From: Candidatus Aenigmatarchaeota archaeon
GTDB lineage: Archaea > Aenigmatarchaeota > Aenigmatarchaeia > GW2011-AR5
NCBI GenBank assembly: GCA_016184005.1
Contig: JACPDL010000003.1
Location: 316,974-380,973 of the forward strand
Length of the DNA stretch: 64,000 bases
Direction of reading: 5' to 3'
How positions within the stretch are numbered: position 1 is the first letter of the stretch; each line of letters opens with the position of its first letter. Of this stretch, positions 56,701 to 63,109 are shown piece after piece. A program made the position numbers and the translations under genes. Below the pieces are notes generated by a model. That model was not told the DNA's origin. It worked only from the letters and a program-made list of their open reading frames with translations, and searched no databases.

Positions 56701-56988
56701 GGAAGAGCAAAACAGGGCGGACTAAGGCTCGGGGAAATGGAGAAGGATTGTATAATTGCGCATGGAGCAGCATTGCTCCTGAAAGAAAGATTCTCGTCCG
56801 ATAAATACATCGTTCCTATATGCGATAAATGTGGCCTTGTGGCAATAGATGACAAATTAAAAGGCAAGCGCTATTGTCCTGTCTGCAAGAAATCTAACAT
56901 CGCTGATATTGAAATGTCTTATGCGTTCAAGCTCATGGTGGACGAGCTGAAGTGCCTTGGAATTTATGCAAAAATAAACGCCGGGTGA
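53716..56988 (+). CDS. rpoB: DNA-directed RNA polymerase subunit B (unsplit)
   Basis: Second-largest catalytic subunit. 1090 residues, encoded as one gene rather than split B'/B''. Conserved blocks include GGYFIINGTERVIV near residue 150, WGRLCAEETPEGVNIG near 450, GQNIVIAIMSYKGYNMEDG near 695, and ELGDKFASRHGQKGV near 850. A C-terminal zinc ribbon (CDKCGLVAIDD / CPVCKKS) follows. Its stop is five bases before the rpoA1 ATG. Confidence 0.97.
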   Translation: MEQDAKMYKTLLRSFKDSVGFVNHQVTSFNEFVDFRIQRIIDEIGEIELETPELAEFKIKLGKVRVPKPNVKEADGAVRKITPMEARIRDLTYASPIFVEMIPIINGVEQEPQEVKLGDLPIMVKSRLCTLDGLSPEQLVEEGEDPNDPGGYFIINGTERVIVMVEEVLSNRPVIEKKAEMDTARINSEASGFVQRHMLERKAGIVSISFANLKKLPIVILLRALGMETDKEIIEAISTDKEEMQEIYFNLYEFDVKNDEEAKDFIGKKLRIPQKEYRDKRINDILDKYLLPHLGQNKKARKEKAEYLCKVVKKLLILGLKKIDEQDIDHYSNKRLRQVGDFMEILFRSILLGKYGLVSRIVYSYQKLVKRGKMPSIKSIVESDYLTKRIISHMATGQWIGGRTGVCQRLERTNYVRTIAHLRNIISPLSASQEHFEARALHATHWGRLCAEETPEGVNIGLRKYLALLAVISPTASEKEKEILMDGIKKEPGGLYTIFLDGKIAGTTSRPEEFVEKLKSRRRNGNVNHQINVSFVPDYEEIHINTDSGRLQRPLIIVENGRSKFTDKHLEKMEKGEIDWSGLIKQGVIEYLDAQEEDSTLVAIDEKHLTKDHTHMEINPGVILGLSASLVPFAAHNRGDRVNFGAKMSGQSLGLYAGNYLMRTETKADILIYPQAPLVNTAVGEEIGLNDHPQGQNIVIAIMSYKGYNMEDGIVLNKASIERGFGRSFFFRCYSTEEKKYWGIDKDEIKIPDKSIAGYRTEEAYANLGADGIVNREISVTSGDVLVGKVSPLRFFGPVESFMTETENRRETSETIRHGEDGVVDNVILSESSTGNKLVKINVRSERLPELGDKFASRHGQKGVIALIVPDEDMPFTSKGIVPDIILNPHAIPSRMTIGQLLEIIAAKVSSLSGVQVDASAFSGVNETDMRKSLKSFGFRDDGKENMYDGITGKKFEAQIMVGPCFYQKLHHMVANKLQARARGPVTLLTKQPTAGRAKQGGLRLGEMEKDCIIAHGAALLLKERFSSDKYIVPICDKCGLVAIDDKLKGKRYCPVCKKSNIADIEMSYAFKLMVDELKCLGIYAKINAG

Positions 56989-56993
56989 TAAAA

Positions 56994-59456
56994 ATGCAGA
57001 AAATCAAATCGATAGAGTTTGGATTCCTTTCGCCGAAGATGATAAAGGAAATAGCGGCAATCAAGATAGAGCACGCAGAGCTTTATGATCCTGATGGTTA
57101 TCCAATAGACGGCGGGCTGACTGATTTGCATCTGGGCGTTGTAGATCCGGGACTGCGCTGCAGGACTTGCGGCGGCACAATCGGCCAGTGTCTTGGTCAT
57201 TTTGGATACCTGGAACTTACGAAACCCGTAGTCCATCCGCTCTATGGCAAGAAGATTTACATGATACTCAAAGCTGTATGCAAAGGCTGCGGCAAGCCTT
57301 TGGGCTCGGTTGACGACATGAGCAGAATGGGCAACCCGCTTGTCGAGCTTTACAAGAAAAAGGTCTCCACGTGCCCCCATTGCGGAGAGAAACAGAAGGA
57401 GATTGTCTACCAGAAACCAACATCGTTCAGGGAAGGCAATGTCGAACTTACAAGCGAAGAAGTCAGGCAAAGGCTGGAAAAAATGAGTGATGAGGATGTT
57501 GCTTTGCTTAAGATAAAAGGCGGAAGGCCAGAATGGTTCGTACTCACAATACTTCCTGTGCCGCCCGTGACTGTCAGGCCAAGCATCACGCTAGAAACAG
57601 GCGAAAGAAGCGAAGACGACCTGACTCACAAGCTTGTCGACGTGGTGCGTATAAACGAGCGACTGAAAAAGAATCTCGAAATAGGCGCGCCTGATTTTAT
57701 AATTGCAGACATATGGGAACTGCTGCAGTATCACATTTCTACACTGATGAGCAATGAAATATCCACACTGCCGCCTGCAAGACACCGGTCGGGAAGGGCG
57801 TTAAAAACACTTATGCAAAGGCTGAGCAAAAAAGAAGGCAGGTTCAGGGGAAACCTTTCAGGAAAGCGCGTGAACTTTTCGGCAAGAACAGTCATTTCGC
57901 CTGATTCCAGGATATCCATAAGCGAAGTAGGCGTGCCGCTGGAAATCGCGAAAGAACTCACAGTACCAGTGAAGATAAACAAAAGCAACATCGGCATGCT
58001 CAAGAAGCTTGTAGCCAATGGCCCGAACATACATCCCGGTGCCAATTATGTGATAAGATCCGACGGCATCAAGAAAAAAATAACGGAGGAGAACAAGAAG
58101 GACATATCTGAAGAAATTGATGTAGGCTACGTAGTAGAAAGGCACCTGATTGACGGCGACATAACAATAATGAACAGGCAACCAAGCCTCCACAGGATGA
58201 GCATGCTGGCTCACAAGGCAAGAATAATGCCTTACAGGACACTTAGGCTTAATCTTGCAGTAACAATTCCTTACAATGCAGACTTCGACGGCGACGAGAT
58301 GAACTTGCACATACCACAGACAGAAGAAGCGCAGACCGAGACGGAACTTCTCATGGCTGTGGAAAACCACATACGTTCGCCTCGATACGGACTGCCGATA
58401 ATAGCATGCAAGCATGACCACATTACCGGATGCTACCTCCTCACACGGGACGAGACAAGATTAACAAAGAAAGAAGCTGCTGAAATACTTACAGCCGCAG
58501 GCGTTGAAATTGAAGATCTTGACAAGGAAGAGTACACAGGAAAAGAAATATTCTCCCTCATACTGCCAAAAGACCTGAGCATAGAATTCAAGTCTTCGAC
58601 GGGTGAAATGACGACGATCAAGAAAGGAAAACTCATCAGGGGCGTGATCGATGACAATGCTCTCGGCGAAAAGAAAGGCAAGCTTATAGACGTTGTAGAC
58701 AGGCTTTACGGCCCCCAGGAAGCCAGGAAATTCATAGATAACGTGTCAAGACTTGCACTTGAAGTGGTTTCAAGAAAGGGCTTCAGCATCTCGATAAGTG
58801 ATATGGACCTGAGCGACAAAGCGAACAAAAGAATAGAAAAAATAGTTGAAGAGTATGCAGATACTGTAAAAAGTTTATCAAAGGAGCATGGAAAATCCGC
58901 CAATGGCAAGCCGGCAGAAATCTTTGAGAACAGGATATTGCAGCTCGGTGGGGTATGGAGTAATGAGGTAAGTGATATTGTAAAGAAAGATCTTCCATTG
59001 AATTCTGCAGTCATGATGGCGCGCTCCGGTGCGCGCGGCAGCTTCGTAAACCTTACGCAGATGTGCGCATTCGTTGGCCAAGAATCTTTGGAGGGCGAAA
59101 GAATACACAGAGGGTTTACAAACAGGACAGTGTCCCACTTTCAGAAGAACGACATGGGCTTGAAGTCGCGCGGATTTGTTTCATCCGGTTACAAAAAAGG
59201 GCTTGATCCTTTTGAATTCTTTTTTGACGCCATGAACTCCCGCGAGAATCTGATGGACAAATCGCTACACACGCGTCACTCGGGTTACATGGAAAGAAGG
59301 CTTGTAAATGCTTTACAGGACCTGAGAGTTGAGCACGATCTCACAGTGCGCGATTCGAGAAATCACATAGTCCAGTTCGTCGCAGGCGAGGACGGAATAG
59401 ATCCTGCAAAAAGCGACCAGGGCACCATAAAAATCGAGAATATAGTGGGCGAATAA
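56994..59456 (+). CDS. rpoA1: DNA-directed RNA polymerase subunit A'
   Basis: N-terminal part of the largest subunit. 820 residues from the ATG at 56994, with GGGTGATAAAA just upstream. Zinc sites CRTCGGTIGQCLGHFG and CKGCGK/CPHCGEK lie near the N-terminus, and FRGNLSGKRVNFSARTVISPD near residue 280. The catalytic NADFDGDEMNLH with three Asp is near 430, and the bridge-helix region is at the end. The stop overlaps the ATG of the next small gene. Confidence 0.97.
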   Translation: MQKIKSIEFGFLSPKMIKEIAAIKIEHAELYDPDGYPIDGGLTDLHLGVVDPGLRCRTCGGTIGQCLGHFGYLELTKPVVHPLYGKKIYMILKAVCKGCGKPLGSVDDMSRMGNPLVELYKKKVSTCPHCGEKQKEIVYQKPTSFREGNVELTSEEVRQRLEKMSDEDVALLKIKGGRPEWFVLTILPVPPVTVRPSITLETGERSEDDLTHKLVDVVRINERLKKNLEIGAPDFIIADIWELLQYHISTLMSNEISTLPPARHRSGRALKTLMQRLSKKEGRFRGNLSGKRVNFSARTVISPDSRISISEVGVPLEIAKELTVPVKINKSNIGMLKKLVANGPNIHPGANYVIRSDGIKKKITEENKKDISEEIDVGYVVERHLIDGDITIMNRQPSLHRMSMLAHKARIMPYRTLRLNLAVTIPYNADFDGDEMNLHIPQTEEAQTETELLMAVENHIRSPRYGLPIIACKHDHITGCYLLTRDETRLTKKEAAEILTAAGVEIEDLDKEEYTGKEIFSLILPKDLSIEFKSSTGEMTTIKKGKLIRGVIDDNALGEKKGKLIDVVDRLYGPQEARKFIDNVSRLALEVVSRKGFSISISDMDLSDKANKRIEKIVEEYADTVKSLSKEHGKSANGKPAEIFENRILQLGGVWSNEVSDIVKKDLPLNSAVMMARSGARGSFVNLTQMCAFVGQESLEGERIHRGFTNRTVSHFQKNDMGLKSRGFVSSGYKKGLDPFEFFFDAMNSRENLMDKSLHTRHSGYMERRLVNALQDLRVEHDLTVRDSRNHIVQFVAGEDGIDPAKSDQGTIKIENIVGE

Positions 59457-59683
59457 TGATGAAAACAGTAGAACTGGCACAGAGAGTTTTCACTAAGCTT
59501 CCTCCATATGCAATAGGTCTTGGTATGATAGAACAGGCAACAGGCATGTCGCATGTAGATACTAGATCGGCAGTAGATTATCTTTTAGCAATAGATGCGG
59601 TAAAAATTGAAACTTGCACATGCAAAAACACAAAACATTTTTATTATCAAAAAACTGACGGTGCAGTCATAGTTATGGAATAA
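59456..59683 (+). CDS. Small winged-helix-like protein between rpoA1 and rpoA2
   Basis: 75 residues. The start overlaps the rpoA1 stop (TAATG) and it ends 19 bases before rpoA2. Helix-turn-helix-like ELAQRVFTKLPPYAIGLGMIE and THVDTRSAVDYLLAIDAVKIE-like segment, then a wing (CTCKNTKHFYYQK) with CTC. A gene at this point in the RNA polymerase cluster is unusual. It looks like a transcription-related accessory, but function is not established. Confidence 0.65.
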   Translation: MMKTVELAQRVFTKLPPYAIGLGMIEQATGMSHVDTRSAVDYLLAIDAVKIETCTCKNTKHFYYQKTDGAVIVME

Positions 59684-59702
59684 GAGAAATGGAGTTGATT
59701 AA

Positions 59703-60803
59703 ATGCTGCCAACAAATATTCTTGACAGGTTCGAGAAATACTGCAAGGAAAAAGGAATAACCGGCAAGGACAAAGAAAATAAGCTCAAGAAGCTTGAAGA
59801 AGCATTCCAGAAATACGTTTACGAGCCAGGAGAAGCAATAGGCATAGTTGCTGCGCAGAGCATAAGCGAACCAGCCACGCAAATGACGATGCGCTCATAC
59901 ACGCTCGCTTCACAAAGCGACAGGCTAAGCAAGGTCACACAGGGATTGCCAAGATTGATAGAGATATTTGACGCAAGGAAAACATTCGAAAAGAACATGA
60001 TAATTTATCTCAAACCGGAATTCAACACAAAGGAGAAGGCAAGAGAAATCGCAAACGAAATCAAAGCGGCTTCAGTAAGTGATGTCATAGTTTCTGATTC
60101 GATAGACCTTATAGAACTCAGAATAGAACTCGAACTTGAAAAAGAAAGGCACAAGGGAATGATAAAGGAACTCTTTGAAAAATATCTGAAGGACTGCAAG
60201 GTCGATTATCGCGGCACAAAGATCTTTATAAAACCGTCGAATGATGACGTGAAAAATCTGAGAAAAATAAAGAACAAGATACTGAGGATGCACATAGACG
60301 GCGTCAAAGGCATCAAGAACGTTGTTGTAATTAAAGAAGGCGAGGACTGGATAATACAAACAAACGGCACCAACCTGAAGAAGGTACTCTTGATGGACGA
60401 GGTTGACGTGAAAAGAACCACAACAAACGATGTGCATCAGATATTCGAGATTTTAGGCATAGAAGCAGCCAGGAACACCATACTAAAAGAAAGCAGGGAA
60501 ACTCTGGAAGAACAGGGGCTGGAAGTTGATGTGCGGCATTTAATGCTTTTGGCTGACGTCATGACAGTAGACGGTGAAATAAAGGACATAGGAAGATACG
60601 GAATATCTGGCAAGAAAGCAAGCGTACTTGCAAGGGCGAACTTCGAGGAAACAAAGAAGCACCTCATAAACGCATCATTTTACGGCGAGACTGATAATCT
60701 TCGCGGGGTTGTCGAAAACGTGCTCGTTGGCCAACTGACGCCGATAGGCACTGGTACAGTCGAGCTTACCGTTGACGTGAATAAGCTGAAAAAGAATAAA
60801 TAG
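59703..60803 (+). CDS. rpoA2: DNA-directed RNA polymerase subunit A''
   Basis: C-terminal part of the largest subunit, ordinary length at 366 residues. The trigger-loop-side [18 protein letters not shown] and TMRSYTLAS blocks lie near residue 40, [16 protein letters not shown] near 85, and [17 protein letters not shown] near 275. The C-terminus DVNKLKKNK is basic. The start is preceded by GGAGTTGATT. Confidence 0.97.
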   Translation: MLPTNILDRFEKYCKEKGITGKDKENKLKKLEEAFQKYVYEPGEAIGIVAAQSISEPATQMTMRSYTLASQSDRLSKVTQGLPRLIEIFDARKTFEKNMIIYLKPEFNTKEKAREIANEIKAASVSDVIVSDSIDLIELRIELELEKERHKGMIKELFEKYLKDCKVDYRGTKIFIKPSNDDVKNLRKIKNKILRMHIDGVKGIKNVVVIKEGEDWIIQTNGTNLKKVLLMDEVDVKRTTTNDVHQIFEILGIEAARNTILKESRETLEEQGLEVDVRHLMLLADVMTVDGEIKDIGRYGISGKKASVLARANFEETKKHLINASFYGETDNLRGVVENVLVGQLTPIGTGTVELTVDVNKLKKNK

Positions 60804-60811
60804 TTATCAAA

Positions 60812-60881
60812 AAGATTTGGTCTGTTCAATTTCTTTTGGGGTTGATACAGACCTTTTCTTTGTAAAGAAAAGGGATGTATT
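60812..60881 (-). repeat. Element A copy at the rpl30e start codon
   Basis: Read as mRNA leader: GGGGTTG-ATACA-GA-CCTTTTCTTT-gt-AAAGAAAAGG-GA-TGTAT-T-ATG. The hairpin 60845-60880 ends one base before the ATG. The internal loop is GA/GA, which could form tandem sheared pairs. On the reverse strand this is element A including ATCAACCCCAAAAGAA, 15 bases identical to the tRNA-Asp intron. Confidence 0.82.
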
Positions 60882-61124
60882 ATGGAGACAGTGAATAGAA
60901 TTCCTGCAGGAAATGCCGTGATTGGAGCGAAAGAAGTAGTAAAAAGTATAAAAAGCGGGAAGGTAAAAAGGGTTATAGTTGCAAATAACTGCCCGCAACA
61001 CCTGATAGAAAGAATAGAATCTGCCGGCAAAGTTGTTGTTGAAGTTTTTGAGGGAAATCAGAAAGAATTCTCTATAAGGCTTGGCAAGCCGTTTCTGATT
61101 GCTGCTGCAGGATTTGAAAAGTGA
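60882..61124 (+). CDS. rpl30e: Ribosomal protein L30e (short)
   Basis: 80 residues, shorter than the usual roughly 100. GNAVIGAKEVVKSIKSGKVK and RVIVANNCPQHLIERI match the L7Ae/L30e RNA-binding fold. C-terminal PFLIAAAGFEK is abbreviated. The gene sits in its usual place between rpoA2 and nusA. Proteins of this fold bind kink-turns with tandem sheared G-A pairs, of interest given the GA/GA hairpin in its own leader. Confidence 0.88.
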   Translation: METVNRIPAGNAVIGAKEVVKSIKSGKVKRVIVANNCPQHLIERIESAGKVVVEVFEGNQKEFSIRLGKPFLIAAAGFEK

Positions 61125-61139
61125 ACAGCGGTATTCAAA

Positions 61140-61544
61140 ATGAAAGTGACATTAGACGCAAGGAACATACAGTCAATAAGCCTTTTCCAGAATCTGACCA
61201 ATTCTTCGGTACTCGACTGCCTTGAAGAGAGTGACATGATATTTTTTGTTGTATCAGAAGGCCAATACGGCCTTGCAGTAGGGAAAAACGGCAGCAAGAT
61301 AAAGAATGCAGAACGCGTTTTCAAGAAAACCATAAAAGTCTTCGAATATTCCCCCGACCTTAACAGGTTTGTTTCGAATCTTATACCAGAGGCACTGGAA
61401 GTAAACCTTTCAGAGAAAGGTGTCCAGGTGAAGATAAAACCGAACGACAAGCCAAAGGTCATAGGCAAGGGCGGGAAAAATATCAGGATAGTGACGAAAT
61501 TCCTGCAGCGCCTCTTCGACGTAGAAAACCTGAAGATAAAATAA
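61140..61544 (+). CDS. nusA: NusA-like KH-domain transcription factor
   Basis: 134 residues; archaeal NusA consists of two KH domains only. GLAVGKNGSKIKNAERVF near residue 50 and PKVIGKGGKNIRIVTKFLQRLF near 105 hold the two GxxG loops. It lies in the conserved rpoA2-rpl30e-nusA-rps12-rps7 cluster. The element A 3' module overlaps its stop codon on the opposite strand. Confidence 0.95.
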   Translation: MKVTLDARNIQSISLFQNLTNSSVLDCLEESDMIFFVVSEGQYGLAVGKNGSKIKNAERVFKKTIKVFEYSPDLNRFVSNLIPEALEVNLSEKGVQVKIKPNDKPKVIGKGGKNIRIVTKFLQRLFDVENLKIK

Positions 61545-61845
61545 GTGTAAAACCTACGGTTTTCCTCTCGTGCAGAGAACCTTCGGTTCTCTGACGCGTC
61601 AAAGAGCTCCGCTCTTTGCACGTATCAGCCCACTTTCCCTTCAAAAGGAAGAAGATAGAAGGAGAAACGAAGTTTTCTCCTCTTTATTCAACCTTTATAA
61701 TGTTTTTCATTTAATCATAGAAAGAAGGTTTTGACCCAGATTTACTTTGGGTTTACAGAAGCCTTAATGGAAGAGAAAGAGTCTATATGTTTTCTTTTTG
61801 GACATACAAAGACTTTTTCTTTTTCTAAAAGAAAAAGGATTTGTT
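61545..61845 (-). repeat. Complete element A filling the nusA-rps12 gap
   Basis: On the reverse strand it starts at the rps12 start codon (ACAAA-TC-CTTTTTCTT...AAGAAAAAG-TC-TTTGT, ATGTCCAAAAAGAAAAC). It continues through AT-rich sequence with GGAGAAAAC-ttcg-TTTCTCC and AAGGGAAAGTGGGCTGATA. It ends with a twin module (AAAGAGC-gga-GCTCTTT and AGAGAACC-gaa-GGTTCTCT) and AAAACC-gta-GGTTTT-ACACTTATTT at the nusA stop. No coding content. A TATA-like TTTATAATG lies near 61692. Confidence 0.75.
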
Positions 61846-62271
61846 ATGGCAGGAGAATTTGCAGCGAGGAAACTGAAAAAAGACAGGAAGATGTATAGAT
61901 GGCGAGATCCCACTTACAGGACAAGATTGCTGATGATACGCGAAAAAATGGATCCGCTTGAAGGCGCTCCACAAGCAAAAGGCATAGTACTAGAGAAGCG
62001 TGTCGTAGAGCAGAAGCAACCATCTTCAGGGCTCATAAAGTGCGTACGAGTCAGGCTGATCAAGAACGGGAAGCAGATAACTGCCCACGTGCCGCGCACG
62101 GGCGCTATTAATCATATTTCTGAACACGACGAAGTTATTATCGAGGGCCTTGGAGGTTCGCAAGGAGGCACTTACGGCAGCATGTCAGGAGTGAAATTTC
62201 GCGTGATAAAGGTTAACGGATTGTCGCTTGAAATGATAAGAAGGGGAAAGAAACAGAAAGCTACAAGATGA
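61846..62271 (+). CDS. rps12: Ribosomal protein S12 (uS12)
   Basis: 141 residues from the ATG at 61846, adjacent to the element A hairpin; an in-frame extension to 61798 would encode hairpin-derived residues and is rejected. Blocks [53 protein letters not shown] split and [11 protein letters not shown] match archaeal S12. The invariant PNSA-type loop reads PSSG here. Confidence 0.95.
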   Translation: MAGEFAARKLKKDRKMYRWRDPTYRTRLLMIREKMDPLEGAPQAKGIVLEKRVVEQKQPSSGLIKCVRVRLIKNGKQITAHVPRTGAINHISEHDEVIIEGLGGSQGGTYGSMSGVKFRVIKVNGLSLEMIRRGKKQKATR

Positions 62272-62277
62272 TGATTT

Positions 62278-62985
62278 ATGGCTTACAGACAACGAGATCA
62301 ACAGGAGAAAAGAGAAGGAAGGAAATTCTCAGAACCAAGAAGCAGACCCAGAAGAAGGGCCCAGCCAATAGCACCGAAAAGGGAAAAAACAAAATTCAGT
62401 CTCAAACTTTTTGGCAAATGGGATTCTTCCGTTCAGGTAAAGGATCCAAGCCTTATCAATTACATTAATCTTGAGCCACGCTATTTGCCAAGAAGCGCAG
62501 GCATCAACCGCGCCAGATTCCATAAATCAAAGATGCATATAGTTGAAAGGCTTGCTCTTTACATGATGGTTCCTGGCCACATAGGAAAAAGACACAGGCT
62601 GACATCCGGCAAACTCGCCGGCGGTTCGATGACAACCCTGAAAGCCATTGAGAAAGCACTGGGTCTCATAGAACAGAGGGAGAAAAAAAATCCCATTGAA
62701 GTTCTTGTGAATGCCATAGAGAATGCAGCTATCAGGGAAGAAATAATATCATATCAGTTAGGTTCTATCACTGCACGGGAGGCAGTAATAACGGCTCCCC
62801 AAAGACGCATTGACAAAACACTGCGCTGGTTTGCACAAGGCGCGTATCGTAAAGCCTTCGGCAAAAAGAAGGGACTTGCAGAAGCACTTGCTGATGAAAT
62901 AATGTTTGCTTACAAAAATTCTAACGAATCCATGGCTGTAAGAGAGCGCGAAAGAATAGAGCGCGAAGCCGAAGGCTCCAGATAA
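62278..62985 (+). CDS. rps7: Ribosomal protein S7 (uS7)
   Basis: 235 residues. A basic N-terminal extension of about 50 residues precedes the conserved S7 domain: FGKWDSSVQVKDPSLINYI, KMHIVERLALYMM and NPIEVLVNAIENAAIREE, with R-rich helix IDKTLRWFAQGAYRKAFG near the end. The start lies six bases after the rps12 stop. The element A 3' module abuts its stop. Confidence 0.94.
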   Translation: MAYRQRDQQEKREGRKFSEPRSRPRRRAQPIAPKREKTKFSLKLFGKWDSSVQVKDPSLINYINLEPRYLPRSAGINRARFHKSKMHIVERLALYMMVPGHIGKRHRLTSGKLAGGSMTTLKAIEKALGLIEQREKKNPIEVLVNAIENAAIREEIISYQLGSITAREAVITAPQRRIDKTLRWFAQGAYRKAFGKKKGLAEALADEIMFAYKNSNESMAVRERERIEREAEGSR

Positions 62986-63100
62986 GTTGAGAACCTAAGG
63001 TTCTCATCCTTGCTCAGAGAAGCATAGCTTCTCTGGCACGTCAGAAAGCTTCGCTTTCTGCACGTATGAACCTTCTCTCCTATTCAAAATATTATTTCAT
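62983..63100 (-). repeat. Element A 3' module with twin hairpins, abutting the rps7 stop
   Basis: Reverse strand: AGGAGAGAAGGTTCATA, twin mini-hairpins (AGAAAGC-gaa-GCTTTCT and AGAGAAGC-tat-GCTTCTCT) joined by GACGTGCC, GATGAGAACC-tta-GGTTCTC and AACTTAT at the rps7 stop codon. Relative to the tRNA-Asp intron copy, the twin module is inserted between TTGATA and the final stem. Confidence 0.7.
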
Positions 63101-63109
63101 TACTTCAAT

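Noticed and set aside
61798..61845. N-terminal extension of S12 by 16 residues
   Set aside because: Same reason: the frame happens to stay open through the hairpin, but S12 homologues begin near the ATG at 61846.
1128..63068. CRISPR array formed by the many hairpins
   Set aside because: There are no regularly spaced identical repeats with unique spacers; hairpins differ in arm sequence and spacing.
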